Shown here one piece after another: positions 8,663-18,279 of a stretch of 64,000 nucleotides of DNA; the stretch's first letter is position 1; each line of letters starts with the position of its first letter. The position numbers and the translations under genes are program-made. The stretch spans positions 1,426,001 through 1,490,000 of the forward strand of contig CAVZFD010000005.1 of NCBI GenBank assembly GCA_963774455.1, given 5' to 3'. The notes under the pieces are model-generated. The model saw only the letters and a list, made by a program, of their open reading frames with translations, ran no database searches and was not told the DNA's origin. Origin of the DNA: DATFVA01 sp963774455. GTDB lineage: Bacteria; Bacteroidota; Ignavibacteria; Ignavibacteriales; Ignavibacteriaceae.

Positions 8663-11600
8663 ATGTTAGAAAAAATTATTGAGTATTCAGTTCGAAATCG
8701 GTTTCTCATAATTCTTGCGGTAGTCTTTCTGATGGGATGGGGAATTTATTCCCTGACCAGTATACCGGTAGATGCAATACCTGATTTAAGTGACGTCCAG
8801 GTTATTATTTATACAAAATATGACGGGCAGTCACCTAAAATTGTTGAAGATCAGGTAACATACCCGCTTACAACAGCACTTGTTTCTGTACCTGGCTCAA
8901 AAGTAGTCAGGGGATATTCTTTCTTCGGTTATTCATTGGTTTATGTGATCTTCGAAGACGGTACGGATATTTATTGGGCGCGCAGCCGGGTTCTGGAATA
9001 TCTAAACTATGCTCAAAAACGATTACCGCCGCAAGTTATTCCGACTTTAGGACCTGATGCAACAGGCATTGGCTGGGTTTATGAATACACACTATCATCC
9101 TCCAAACGTTCTCTAGCCGACCTTCGTTCCTACCAGGATTGGTATTTAAAATATCAATTAAGTACAGTAGCAGGAGTTTCAGAAGTTGCAAGTATAGGGG
9201 GCTTTGTAAAACAGTACCAGGTTACAGTTGATCCTGCAAAATTACTAGCTTATAACATGCCTCTGAATATGGTTGATATGGCATTAAAAAAATCCAACAA
9301 TGATGCCGGCGGTGAAGTAATTGAAATGGGTGAATCAGAATTTATGATAAGAGGATTGGGCTACATAAAATCGCTTCAGGATGTAGAAAACATTCCTGTA
9401 ATGGTCGATAAAAATACAAATACACCTGTTTACATAAAAGATATTGCTGACGTTGCATACGGTCCCGAAATGCGCAGAGGTATTGCGGAATCCAACGGAA
9501 TGGGAGAGAGCGTAGGCGGTATAATTATAATGCGTTATGGCGAGAATGCTCTTACCGTTATTAACGGAGTTAAGAAGAAGCTTGCTGAATTAAGACGGGG
9601 GCTTCCTGCAGATGTAACAATTACACCGGTTTATGACCGTTCAGGTTTGATTGAACGAGCAATTGACACATTGAAAGATAAGCTCATTGAAGAAATCATA
9701 ATCGTTGCCTTTGTTTGCATTATTTTCCTGATGCATGTCCGCAGCGCTTTAGTAGCTATTTTTACTCTACCCACCGCAATTTTGATGGCTTTCATTATTA
9801 TGAAAGCTCAGGGAATAAATGCAAACATAATGTCACTAGGTGGAATTGCAATAGCAATCGGGGCGATGGTTGATGCCGCAATTATAATGATTGAAAATGC
9901 GCATAAACATATCGAGCACGATATGGAGAAGCCTCCTGAACAGAGACGCGAACGCTGGCTGCTCATAATTGAGGCCGCGAAGGAAGTCGGGCCTTCATTA
10001 TTCTATTCCCTGCTGGTCATAACAGTTTCCTTCATTCCAATCTTTACCCTGGGAGCACAGGAAGGAAAACTATTCAAACCTCTTGCCTTTACCAAAACAT
10101 ATTCAATGGCAGCTGCTGCGATATTATCTATAACGCTTGTCCCTGTTTTAATGGGTTACTGGATCCGAGGAAAAATTCAGCCGGAAGAAAAAAATCCTGT
10201 AAATAAATTCTTAATAAAAATCTATCGTCCGGTGGTCAATTTTGTAATCAGAAAATGGAAAATGGTTATAATAGCGACTCTTATCCTGCTCGGCATAACT
10301 TATATTCCTTTTTCCAGGATAGGCAGCGAGTTTATGCCGCCGCTTTATGAAGGCGATCTGCTTTATATGCCAACAACACTTCCTGGAATATCGATTACAA
10401 AGGCACGCCAATTACTTCAGCAGACCGATAAAATTATTGCATCATTTCCTGAAGTACATCATGTGTTCGGTAAAATAGGAAGAGCTGAAACAGCAACAGA
10501 TCCTGCGGGCCTGGATATGATTGAAACAACCATCATGCTTAAACCCGAAAGTGAGTGGCCAAAAGGTATGACGGTTAAGAAACTGATAGATGAAATGGAT
10601 AAGGCAATTCATTTTCCGGGTTTAACAAATTCCTGGACAATGCCTATTAAAACAAGGACGGACATGCTGAGTACAGGCATTAAAACCCCGGTTGGAATAA
10701 AAATATCCGGACCCAACCTTGACACTTTACAACTAATCGGTGAAAAAGTTGAAGCAGTTATGAGAACTGTGCCGGGTACTTTAAGTGCATATGCTGAAAG
10801 AACCGTCGGTGGAAATTACGTAGATATAAATATAAATCGTCTTGAATCTGCAAGATACGGTTTAACGATACAGGATGTTGAAGATGTAATTCAATCTGCA
10901 ATGGGTGGAATGAATGTGACTTCCACTGTTGAAGGGCTGGAAAGGTATCCTGTTAATCTGAGATACGGCCGCGAACAACGTGATAACATTGATGATTTAA
11001 AAAGAGTACTTGTGCCTACACCCACCGGTGCGCAGATACCGATGGAACAGCTTGCTGAATTTTCGATGCATAAAGGCCCCATGGTAATTAAAACCGAGGG
11101 AACAAGACCTAATGCATGGGTTTACATCGATCTTAAAACTTCAGATATCGGATCTTATGTAAAAGAAGCACAGGGAATAGTTTCTCAAAAAATAAAACTT
11201 CCTGTCGGCTATAGCCTTATCTGGAGCGGTGAATTTGAATATATGCAGCACGCAGAACAACGGCTAATGATCGTTATCCCGATGACCCTGTTCATAATTT
11301 TCCTGATAATTTATTTAAATACAAAATCTTTTAAGAAAGTTGCTATTATCTTTTTAGCCGTTCCATTTTCGCTGGTAGGTGCTTTCTGGCTGCTTTACAT
11401 ACTTGGATACAATTTTAGCATTGCTGTCTGGGTCGGTATAATTGCTCTTGCCGGGCTTGACGCCGAAACTGGAGTCGTTATGCTTCTTTATCTTGACATT
11501 GCTTATAAAGAATGGCAGGATAAAGGAAAGATGCGAGGTATAAGGGATTTAACAGATTCAATTCATCATGGAGCTGTAAAGAGAGTGCGACCAAAAATTA

Positions 11601-11815
11601 TGACTGCCTCTGTTATCGTTGCCGGCTTAATTCCGATTATGTGGAGCACAGGTACTGGAGCCGATGTGATGAAGAGAATTGCCGCACCAATGCTGGGGGG
11701 AGTTGTCACTTCTGTTTTAATGGAACTGGCAGTCTACCCGGTTATTTATTATTTGTGGAAATCATATGAATTGAGAAAAAAATTCAGGCTCGAAGGAAAG
11801 TTGTTAGAAAATTAG
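8663..11815 (+). CDS. cusA: Heavy-metal efflux RND pump, CusA type (Cu(I)/Ag(I))
   Basis: Proton-driven inner-membrane trimeric pump of the HME-RND group. At 1050 residues it has full length with two halves of six helices and large periplasmic loops. The three methionines that carry Cu(I)/Ag(I) in E. coli CusA (573, 623, 672) have counterparts at 569 (LLYMPTTLPGIS), 619 (GLDMIETTIMLKP) and 668 (RTDMLSTGIK) with identical spacing of 50 and 49, so the specificity is probably Cu(I)/Ag(I) rather than Zn/Co/Cd. The GRAETATDPAG stretch is typical of CusA/CzcA. An AGGAG ribosome site lies a few bases before the ATG. It is third in the efflux operon. Confidence 0.94.
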   Translation: MLEKIIEYSVRNRFLIILAVVFLMGWGIYSLTSIPVDAIPDLSDVQVIIYTKYDGQSPKIVEDQVTYPLTTALVSVPGSKVVRGYSFFGYSLVYVIFEDGTDIYWARSRVLEYLNYAQKRLPPQVIPTLGPDATGIGWVYEYTLSSSKRSLADLRSYQDWYLKYQLSTVAGVSEVASIGGFVKQYQVTVDPAKLLAYNMPLNMVDMALKKSNNDAGGEVIEMGESEFMIRGLGYIKSLQDVENIPVMVDKNTNTPVYIKDIADVAYGPEMRRGIAESNGMGESVGGIIIMRYGENALTVINGVKKKLAELRRGLPADVTITPVYDRSGLIERAIDTLKDKLIEEIIIVAFVCIIFLMHVRSALVAIFTLPTAILMAFIIMKAQGINANIMSLGGIAIAIGAMVDAAIIMIENAHKHIEHDMEKPPEQRRERWLLIIEAAKEVGPSLFYSLLVITVSFIPIFTLGAQEGKLFKPLAFTKTYSMAAAAILSITLVPVLMGYWIRGKIQPEEKNPVNKFLIKIYRPVVNFVIRKWKMVIIATLILLGITYIPFSRIGSEFMPPLYEGDLLYMPTTLPGISITKARQLLQQTDKIIASFPEVHHVFGKIGRAETATDPAGLDMIETTIMLKPESEWPKGMTVKKLIDEMDKAIHFPGLTNSWTMPIKTRTDMLSTGIKTPVGIKISGPNLDTLQLIGEKVEAVMRTVPGTLSAYAERTVGGNYVDININRLESARYGLTIQDVEDVIQSAMGGMNVTSTVEGLERYPVNLRYGREQRDNIDDLKRVLVPTPTGAQIPMEQLAEFSMHKGPMVIKTEGTRPNAWVYIDLKTSDIGSYVKEAQGIVSQKIKLPVGYSLIWSGEFEYMQHAEQRLMIVIPMTLFIIFLIIYLNTKSFKKVAIIFLAVPFSLVGAFWLLYILGYNFSIAVWVGIIALAGLDAETGVVMLLYLDIAYKEWQDKGKMRGIRDLTDSIHHGAVKRVRPKIMTASVIVAGLIPIMWSTGTGADVMKRIAAPMLGGVVTSVLMELAVYPVIYYLWKSYELRKKFRLEGKLLEN

Positions 11816-12045
11816 ATAGAACTTAATCTATTTAACCGGTAATTACACTTTCTGAAGAATGATTTTCATAATGTTAATTTTGGTATAGTATATGAAAATA
11901 AAAAAGATGAATGTTTCAAAGATGGAACATTAAAGAATGAATAAACCATAAAAAATGAAGGCTCGAAAGGAATGACAGCATTAATTACCAAAAGAATAAA
12001 TTTAATTAAAGAATCCATAATTTATTTTGCCAGCGGAGAACTAAT

Positions 12046-14136
12046 ATGATTGGAAATTTATTAATCACAGCTACACTTATAACAGGTATTTTTACTGTTG
12101 TGATGTACTACTATACTTTCAGAGGATATACGAACACCCTTGCGCTTGCGCGCAGGGGCTATTATGCAATGACAATATTCACTATCGGTGCAAGTGCATT
12201 TCTGTATTATCTTATCCTTTCTCACCAGTACCAGTATGACTATGTATTCGAATATAGCAGCGGTAATCTTTCGTTCGGACTGCTGCTTTCGTCTTTCTTT
12301 GCGGGTCAGGAAGGAAGCTTTCTTTTGTGGCTATTGTTCTCCGCAGTTCTTGGTTTGTTCCTTATAAGAAATCTTTCCGGTGATACTGCACGGGAATCTT
12401 CTTTTATGATGGTTTATACTTTGATTGCGGTATTCCTCGCTATTCTCATCAGTCCTTTTCTCAAAAATCCTTTCACATCGATCTGGGCTGAACCGAACTA
12501 TCTGCAGTTAAAATATTTTAACTCATCGTACCTGGGAATGCCGGATTTTCGGCGGTTCATAATGACCGACAATTCCGGTCAGCAATTCCTGCATATCGGT
12601 CCCCAGCTGAAGGCGGTACTTGATTCATTAAGCATTCCTGTTGAAAAATTCCTTATAGCCGGAAAAGGTCTGAATCCCCTGCTTCAGAACTTCTGGATGC
12701 AGATTCATCCTCCACTATTGTTTGTGGGCTTCGCGATGACAGCCATCCCGTATTCATTTGCGATGTCGGCAATTTTGAGGAAAGACTATAAAACCTGGGT
12801 CAGCAAATCGCTTCCCTGGCTTTCTGTTTCAATGTCGGTGCTGGGACTAGCAATCATGATCGGAGGATATTGGGCTTATGGTGTTCTTGGATGGGGAGGT
12901 TTCTGGGGATGGGACCCTGTTGAGAATTCCAGTCTTGTTCCCTGGATAATCGGAGTTGCTTTAATACATACCCTCGTAATACAGAAAAATACGCAGCTGA
13001 ACGGAAGCAGCGGAAAATATATAAGAACAAACCTCATCCTCTCGATACTTACATTTGTTTTTGTAATATACAGTACTTTCCTTACCAGGAGTGGCATACT
13101 TTCCGAAGCTTCGGTTCATTCATTTGTAGCGCCCGGAATGACCACATATCTTTTACTTGTCGGTTTCATCCTTACTTTCACAATCCTGGGCATAGGCGGG
13201 ATTGCGGCGAGGTGGAAAGGATTAAAGCATCTTTCCGAATCAGGGGAGTCTTTCCTCAGCAGGGAGAACGGATTATTTTACGGCTCTGCGCTGATGCTTG
13301 GCTCCGCATTAATAATTATTCTGGGTACCTCCTCTCCTATTTTCGGAAGCTCAGTGGAAATAAGCTACTACACTACAATGAATTTTCCTATCGCCATTTT
13401 TATGATGTTGATGATAGCTTTCACTCTCATCCTGAGGTGGCGTTCTACAGATAAAAAAGAGCTGCTTCGTTTGACAGCGATTCATCTTGTTATTTCCGGG
13501 GCTGCAGCAGCAATAATTGCATTTGCCGCAGGTATGTCATCAATATATTTTATCATTTATACCTTATCAGCCTGCTTCGTAATTTCAACCAACATCAGTA
13601 CGATTATTAAGAGTCTGAAAGTCAATTATCTTATTACAGGTGGACAAATTGCACACATAGGTGTGGGAATTTTTCTCCTCGGGGTTCTTCTCTCAGGCAA
13701 CTTTTCCTCTTCCGAACAGCTTACTCTGCCGAAGGGTAAAGAGGTGAAAGCATTAAACCATACGTTTGTTTTTACGGGATACAACAGAATTACAGGCAGC
13801 GATAAATATTCATTTGATGTTCAGATAAAAAGCAGGAACAAGACGATCAGCGCTTCGCCTGTAATGTTCATTTCTGATTTCAATAACTCACTTATGAGAG
13901 AACCTGATATAATACCAGGTTGGGGAAAGGATATTTATATATCCCCTGTTGGATATGATGAAAACGGAGTGGGAGGTGGTGGTACCGGCAGCTTAGAGGA
14001 AGTGCTTACAATAGAAGCAAGCATCAAACAGAATATGGATCTTGTGTGGTCGGGTGTGATTCTGATTACTGCAGGCCTTATAATCGCGTCCTTCAGACGC
14101 AGCAGAGAAAATACAATTTTTAGTTCCAATAATTAA
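12046..14136 (+). CDS. ccmF: Cytochrome c biogenesis haem lyase, CcmF/NrfE family
   Basis: Multi-spanning membrane protein that attaches haem to apocytochrome c in system I maturation. The tryptophan-rich haem-handling WWD motif is clear (GWGGFWGWDPVENSS, from about residue 282), and the conserved region around FWMQIHPPLLFVGFAM precedes it with a likely haem-ligand histidine. The 696 residues contain some 14-15 hydrophobic segments and a periplasmic C-terminal domain, as in CcmF. No ccmA-E, G or H gene is nearby; here it follows a copper efflux pump by 230 bases and precedes a YHS protein by 38. A c-type cytochrome gene lies 4.6 kb downstream. Confidence 0.88.
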   Translation: MIGNLLITATLITGIFTVVMYYYTFRGYTNTLALARRGYYAMTIFTIGASAFLYYLILSHQYQYDYVFEYSSGNLSFGLLLSSFFAGQEGSFLLWLLFSAVLGLFLIRNLSGDTARESSFMMVYTLIAVFLAILISPFLKNPFTSIWAEPNYLQLKYFNSSYLGMPDFRRFIMTDNSGQQFLHIGPQLKAVLDSLSIPVEKFLIAGKGLNPLLQNFWMQIHPPLLFVGFAMTAIPYSFAMSAILRKDYKTWVSKSLPWLSVSMSVLGLAIMIGGYWAYGVLGWGGFWGWDPVENSSLVPWIIGVALIHTLVIQKNTQLNGSSGKYIRTNLILSILTFVFVIYSTFLTRSGILSEASVHSFVAPGMTTYLLLVGFILTFTILGIGGIAARWKGLKHLSESGESFLSRENGLFYGSALMLGSALIIILGTSSPIFGSSVEISYYTTMNFPIAIFMMLMIAFTLILRWRSTDKKELLRLTAIHLVISGAAAAIIAFAAGMSSIYFIIYTLSACFVISTNISTIIKSLKVNYLITGGQIAHIGVGIFLLGVLLSGNFSSSEQLTLPKGKEVKALNHTFVFTGYNRITGSDKYSFDVQIKSRNKTISASPVMFISDFNNSLMREPDIIPGWGKDIYISPVGYDENGVGGGGTGSLEEVLTIEASIKQNMDLVWSGVILITAGLIIASFRRSRENTIFSSNN

Positions 14137-14174
14137 AATAAATAATACTCATTCATACATTTAAGGAAACCATA

Positions 14175-14594
14175 ATGAACAAAAGTCAATTAACAAAAAC
14201 ATTCTTACTGGTCTTATTATTTTCGTTCCTATTTACCGCGGCCGGTGTCGCCCAGGAGAAAGAAGGTAAGTCCTGCGGTAATTCCTGCTGCGATGAAAAA
14301 ACCAAAATGACGCATCAATTAGATATGGATCATTCGATGATGGATAAAAAGGATACGACTGAAACAGCAGAGATAACACCTCCTGTTAAAGAAGCAGCGG
14401 TTAACCTGCAGGCTTGGAACGCTGTCTGCCCTGTCCGCGGGGAGGTAATCGACCCTGAAGCAAACAAAGTTGAATATAACGGAAAAGTTTACGGCTTCTG
14501 CTGCAACGGCTGTGACGCCAAGTTCAAAAAGAATCCGGAAAAATATTCCAAAAACCTGAGTGATGACGGAAAGTCATTTATAGGAACCAATTAA
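14175..14594 (+). CDS. Secreted YHS-domain protein with Cys/His/Met-rich segment
   Basis: A 139-residue exported protein. Residues 1-26 form a signal peptide (ending GVAQ). Next is a metal-ligand-rich stretch with CGNSCC (34-39) and alternating Met/His (M45, H47, M51, H53, M55, M56). The C-terminal YHS domain (about 80-125) begins CPVRGEVIDP and contains FCCNGCDAKFKKNPEKY with C109, C110 and C113. YHS domains occur in copper ATPases, copper sensors and metal chaperones. Location downstream of the CusCBA-like genes supports a periplasmic copper-binding or chaperone role; this is inference. A stem-loop terminator follows the stop. Confidence 0.85.
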   Translation: MNKSQLTKTFLLVLLFSFLFTAAGVAQEKEGKSCGNSCCDEKTKMTHQLDMDHSMMDKKDTTETAEITPPVKEAAVNLQAWNAVCPVRGEVIDPEANKVEYNGKVYGFCCNGCDAKFKKNPEKYSKNLSDDGKSFIGTN

Positions 14595-14607
14595 TTCAAA
14601 CCCTGAA

Positions 14608-14637
14608 AGATGACATCCATCTCTATGGGTGTCATCT
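14608..14637 (+). terminator. Stem-loop terminator after the metal block
   Basis: An 11-bp stem with one G-T wobble (AGATGACATCC paired with GGGTGTCATCT) and an 8-base loop starts 14 bases after the YHS stop and is followed by a T-rich run. It probably ends the ccmF-YHS transcript. Confidence 0.65.
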
Positions 14638-14854
14638 TCTGTTCTTTATATTATCGTTCATCAGGAAAGATCTTTCCCACCATAATTCTAAATATGTATA
14701 ATAAAGAATACCATTAGCACTTTCTCATAATTCTAAACCTTTTTCTAAATATTTTGTTTGCAAACAGACGCAAATCACAAAATAGATTGTCTTAGAACCA
14801 TGAGATGGTTACATGTGTCTAATGATTATAACAACAATAGTTGAGGTAATAAAA

Positions 14855-15082
14855 ATGTTTCATACTTGGATGTGGGGCGGCGGAATGTGGTTCGGCTGGA
14901 TATTCTGGCTTGTAATAATAGGGATTATAGTATGGCTGCTTATAAATCAATCAGGAAAGTACAGCAACCAGAACCAGGTGAATCCTCTTTCGGAATCTCC
15001 CCTCGATATACTTAAAAAAAGGTACGCAAAAGGAGAAATTACAAAAGAACAGTTTGACCTGATGAAAAGAGACTTGCAGTAG
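14855..15082 (+). CDS. Small membrane protein with SHOCT domain
   Basis: A 75-residue protein. I start it at the ATG 14855, which has GAGG in TTGAGGTAAT upstream, rather than at the earlier in-frame codon at 14813. One membrane helix (about 10-30, rich in Trp and Ile) is preceded by MFHTWMWGGGMWFG. The C-terminal SHOCT motif (about 46-74) reads DILKKRYAKGEITKEQFDLM, a short helical pair common at the ends of many bacterial proteins, perhaps for oligomerisation. Similar two-part proteins often accompany copper or heavy-metal genes, and this one follows the copper block. Function unknown. Confidence 0.85.
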   Translation: MFHTWMWGGGMWFGWIFWLVIIGIIVWLLINQSGKYSNQNQVNPLSESPLDILKKRYAKGEITKEQFDLMKRDLQ

Positions 15083-15155
15083 GTTTACAATAACTAATTA
15101 AAAACTTATTTATGTTTAACATATTATCTTATTATTCTATCAGAGAGGGAAAACA

Positions 15156-16217
15156 TTGAGTTTACTTTTTACACCGCTTAAAATCAGAGATATAGAATTA
15201 AAGAACAGGATAGCAGTATCTCCGATGTGTCAGTATTCCAGTGTCGACGGGTTGCCCACCGACTGGCATTTTGTGCACCTTGGTACGCGCGCTGTGGGAG
15301 GTGCCGCCCTCGTTATGATGGAAGCCACTGCTATATCACCAGAAGGAAGAATTTCTCCTGAAGACGCAGGAATATGGAGCGATAAGCACACTGAAGCTTA
15401 TAAAAGGATTACGACTTTCATCAGTTCTCAGAATTCTGTTCCTGGAATTCAGCTTGCTCATGCCGGGAGAAAGGCATCAACGTATTCTCCCTGGAAAGGT
15501 AAAGGAAAAGTTGATATAAAGGACGGCGGCTGGCAGACAATTGCTCCCTCTCCGATCCCTTTTGCTGAAAATTTTCCTCATCCCGAAGAAATGACCAAAG
15601 ATGATATACAAATGGTCATAAGCAAATTCAAGACTGCTGCTGAAAGAAGTCTCCGCGCGGGTTTCAAATTAATTGAACTACATATGGCGCACGGATATCT
15701 TGTACACGAGTTCCTTTCTCCTCTTTCGAATCACCGAAAAGATGAATACGGCGGAAGCCTTGAGAACAGGTGCAGGTTAGCTCTTGAAATTGCTGAGACG
15801 GTACGGAAATCGATACCCGCCAGCCTTCCTCTCTTTATAAGGATTTCTGCATCCGATTGGAAAGAGAACGGCTGGGATGCGGAGCAGTCGGTGCATCTTG
15901 CATCCTGGCTGAAAGAAATAGGGGTTGATTTAATCGACTGCTCGAGCGGCGGAAATGCTGCAGATGCCGTAATACCTGCGGGACCAGGATACCAGGTTCC
16001 TTTTGCAGAAAAAATAAAAAAGGAAGCCGACATTTTAACGGGGACCGTAGGATTCATAACCTCACCAGAACAGGCTGAAACGATTATTCGTACAAACCAG
16101 GCTGATATAGTGCTTCTCGCGAAAGAAATGCTGCGCAACCCATACTGGCCTTTGCAGGCAGCAAAGAAATTAAAGGTGGAGATCAAATGGCCGGATCAGT
16201 ATTTAAGGGCAAAGTAG
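15156..16217 (+). CDS. Old Yellow Enzyme-family NADH:flavin oxidoreductase (YqjM-like)
   Basis: FMN-dependent ene-reductase that reduces activated C=C bonds with NAD(P)H. The 353-residue TIM barrel carries the markers of the YqjM/thermophilic-like OYE class: the redox-tuning cysteine 25 in SPMCQYSS, the substrate-binding pair H176/H179 in HMAHGYLVHEFLSPLSN, and C-terminal GPGYQVPFAEKIK and LLAKEMLRNPYWP near the FMN phosphate site. The start is the TTG at 15156, preceded by GAGAGGGAA; no ATG lies nearby in frame. The physiological substrate is unknown; detoxification of electrophiles is common. It converges with the sensor kinase gene, 15 bases away. Confidence 0.92.
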   Translation: MSLLFTPLKIRDIELKNRIAVSPMCQYSSVDGLPTDWHFVHLGTRAVGGAALVMMEATAISPEGRISPEDAGIWSDKHTEAYKRITTFISSQNSVPGIQLAHAGRKASTYSPWKGKGKVDIKDGGWQTIAPSPIPFAENFPHPEEMTKDDIQMVISKFKTAAERSLRAGFKLIELHMAHGYLVHEFLSPLSNHRKDEYGGSLENRCRLALEIAETVRKSIPASLPLFIRISASDWKENGWDAEQSVHLASWLKEIGVDLIDCSSGGNAADAVIPAGPGYQVPFAEKIKKEADILTGTVGFITSPEQAETIIRTNQADIVLLAKEMLRNPYWPLQAAKKLKVEIKWPDQYLRAK

Positions 16218-16232
16218 ACTAAAGTTCAGAAT

Positions 16233-18005
16233 TCAATTCTCATCTTCTGCATAAGGTAAGTATTCAAATTTATATTCTTTCGACTCTGGCGGTATGCAGA
16301 AACAAATGCGAACTTCAGTACCGTCTGCTCTTATATATTCAGCTTCACCCTGTATCTGGCTCAGTAATGTTTTAACTATTGAAAGCCCGAGCGACAGTGC
16401 ATTTTCAACATCGATATTTTCCGGCATTCCAATTCCGTTATCCTTGATGATCAGCAGGTAATTATCATCCTTCAGATTATTGAGACTGATAATTATTTCA
16501 CCTGCCCTGTCATCCGGGAAAGCATATTTAATCGTATTCGTAACCAATTCGCTTATAATCAGACCTAGCGTTATAGTAGTACTGATCTCAGCCGTGACAG
16601 CATCAATCTTCAGGTTTGTCCTGATTTTTGTCGATCTGGTGTTATACAAATTGAGAAGGTAGATAACCAGCTCGTTAATATATTCCTCCAGGTTTATCCT
16701 TGAAAGGTTTTTAGATTTGTAAAGTTTTTCGTGAATCAGAGCAATTGATCTTATCCGGAGTTGGCTAGACTTAAAAGTTTCTTTTATCTCCGGGTTGTCG
16801 GTACTGCCTGACTGAAGGTTAAGCAGACTTGAAATAATCTGAAGGTTGTTCTTTACACGATGATGAACTTCCTTCAGCAGGATTTCTTTCTCCTTAAGTG
16901 AGGTCTCAAGAAGGTAATTTTTTTCTTCAACCTCGTTAATCTTCTTTTCAAGTTCATCTTTTGAATTCCTGATTTTCCGGCTCATTTCATTAAAACTGCC
17001 TGCCAGCATCCCTAACTCATCACTACGATTGAGATCAATAGGTGATGAATAATTTCCTTCGGCAATCCTGGCAGCGACCATGCTCAATTCATTTAACGGT
17101 TTTGTGATATTTCTGCTTAAAATCCAGGTTACTGCCAGACCAATAGCCAGGAGGATAATTCCAAATATTATTACCCATTTCAGGAAGTTGTCGGCATTTA
17201 TAAGTATCAGATCCTTGCTTAATTCAACCACACATACCCAGGGCGTAGCCGGTATATCAGCTTCCATTGCAATCACCTGTTCTCCCCGGGAACTAAGGTA
17301 CTCGAGAGATTCGACATTATATTCCGTACTAAACTTTGGGTTGGGAATTATTTCTGAAAGGTCGGACCATAAAGAACCATCTTTGTTGCCGATCAGAATA
17401 TTCGCATTTCTTCCGAGGAGATTAGTCAGTTGTTCAACGGCTTTTTTGGTTGCATGTATCCTTCTCCATCTGATCATATACCCATAAGAATGATTATCCT
17501 TACTCACTTTTATGAGAATCGGCCAGCTTGTCATATTATCGACCTGTCGGATTTTCCCAATATATTCACCAGAATGGAAAGCTGCTGTAAATTCCGAATC
17601 ACTTATTACTCCTTTAAAATCTTTATTCGAGGTATAAAGGAGTTTTTTTGACTGTTTCCATAACTGGACTGATACTGTCAGTGTATCACTTTTGAAACTG
17701 AATTCAGAGTATTGTTCCAGAATTCTTTGGTTTTTTTCATCAGGATTATCAATGAAATTTATTACTTCATCGGAATTAGAAATCTGCCGGGTAACAGACA
17801 GAAAGTTGTTTGCCTGCAGGCTGAAAATAGAACTAAACTGATGTGTGAGTGTATTCAGACGCTCATACCCTGATTTAAGTGAATTATTTCTTACTGTCAG
17901 GTAGGAATAACTTATAAATGCAACGAGTGACACAAAAAGCAGGCTAAATATAAATATCGGAAGCCTCTTCTCGATAGAGTAGTTCATAAATCTTATCTTA
18001 TTCAT
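16233..18005 (-). CDS. Membrane sensor histidine kinase (HAMP, HisKA_2)
   Basis: A 590-residue membrane sensor. A helix at about 15-35, a ~240-residue extracytoplasmic sensor region, a second helix (about 277-297), a HAMP linker (ITKPLNELSMVAARIAEGNY), a coiled coil, and a HisKA_2 kinase domain follow in order. The phospho-acceptor region is EVHHRVKNNLQ with H381/H382, and the ATPase part has DNGIGMP and GLSIVKTL. HisKA_2 kinases often signal to atypical or orphan response regulators; none is adjacent. The signal is unknown. The protein ends with a charged tail. The remnant at 18058 precedes it. Confidence 0.9.
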   Translation of the reverse strand: MNKIRFMNYSIEKRLPIFIFSLLFVSLVAFISYSYLTVRNNSLKSGYERLNTLTHQFSSIFSLQANNFLSVTRQISNSDEVINFIDNPDEKNQRILEQYSEFSFKSDTLTVSVQLWKQSKKLLYTSNKDFKGVISDSEFTAAFHSGEYIGKIRQVDNMTSWPILIKVSKDNHSYGYMIRWRRIHATKKAVEQLTNLLGRNANILIGNKDGSLWSDLSEIIPNPKFSTEYNVESLEYLSSRGEQVIAMEADIPATPWVCVVELSKDLILINADNFLKWVIIFGIILLAIGLAVTWILSRNITKPLNELSMVAARIAEGNYSSPIDLNRSDELGMLAGSFNEMSRKIRNSKDELEKKINEVEEKNYLLETSLKEKEILLKEVHHRVKNNLQIISSLLNLQSGSTDNPEIKETFKSSQLRIRSIALIHEKLYKSKNLSRINLEEYINELVIYLLNLYNTRSTKIRTNLKIDAVTAEISTTITLGLIISELVTNTIKYAFPDDRAGEIIISLNNLKDDNYLLIIKDNGIGMPENIDVENALSLGLSIVKTLLSQIQGEAEYIRADGTEVRICFCIPPESKEYKFEYLPYAEDEN

Positions 18006-18057
18006 AAAAACTTTCTCATATCAAAATTTGAATATGCTTACTTTCACATCCTGAATT

Positions 18058-18279
18058 CTAATGCACAAATCTCTGAGGCATCTTCTGATTACCATTATAA
18101 TCCCGGTATCTTTGATCGGTAAGGTTATTTACTGCAAGGCTGAACCTCAACCAGGAATAATTGTAGAATAGATTTTCCCCATATGAATCGATAATTCCTC
18201 CTTTAAATGAACTCTGTAAAATTGGTGCTGTCAGCTGATTACTTGTCAGTGTGAAAAGTAGGAGAGGAATGTGTTTCAT
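18058..18279 (-). pseudogene. TonB-dependent receptor remnant (C-terminal piece)
   Basis: A 73-codon frame that looks like a collapsed receptor gene. The last ~50 residues resemble the C-terminal strands of TonB-dependent receptors (LRFSLAVNNLTDQRYRDYN, matching the common N-L-x-D-x-x-Y motif). The first dozen (MKHIPLLLFTLTS) look like the beginning of a signal peptide. The plug and nearly all of the barrel are missing, and the final aromatic residue expected for barrel insertion is absent. An internal deletion joining the two ends would explain this; chance similarity of the N-terminus is possible. It is unlikely to be functional. Confidence 0.55.

Noticed and set aside
15731..16186. 151-codon leftward frame
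   Set aside because: It is the complement of the well-supported Old Yellow Enzyme gene and has no independent signals.
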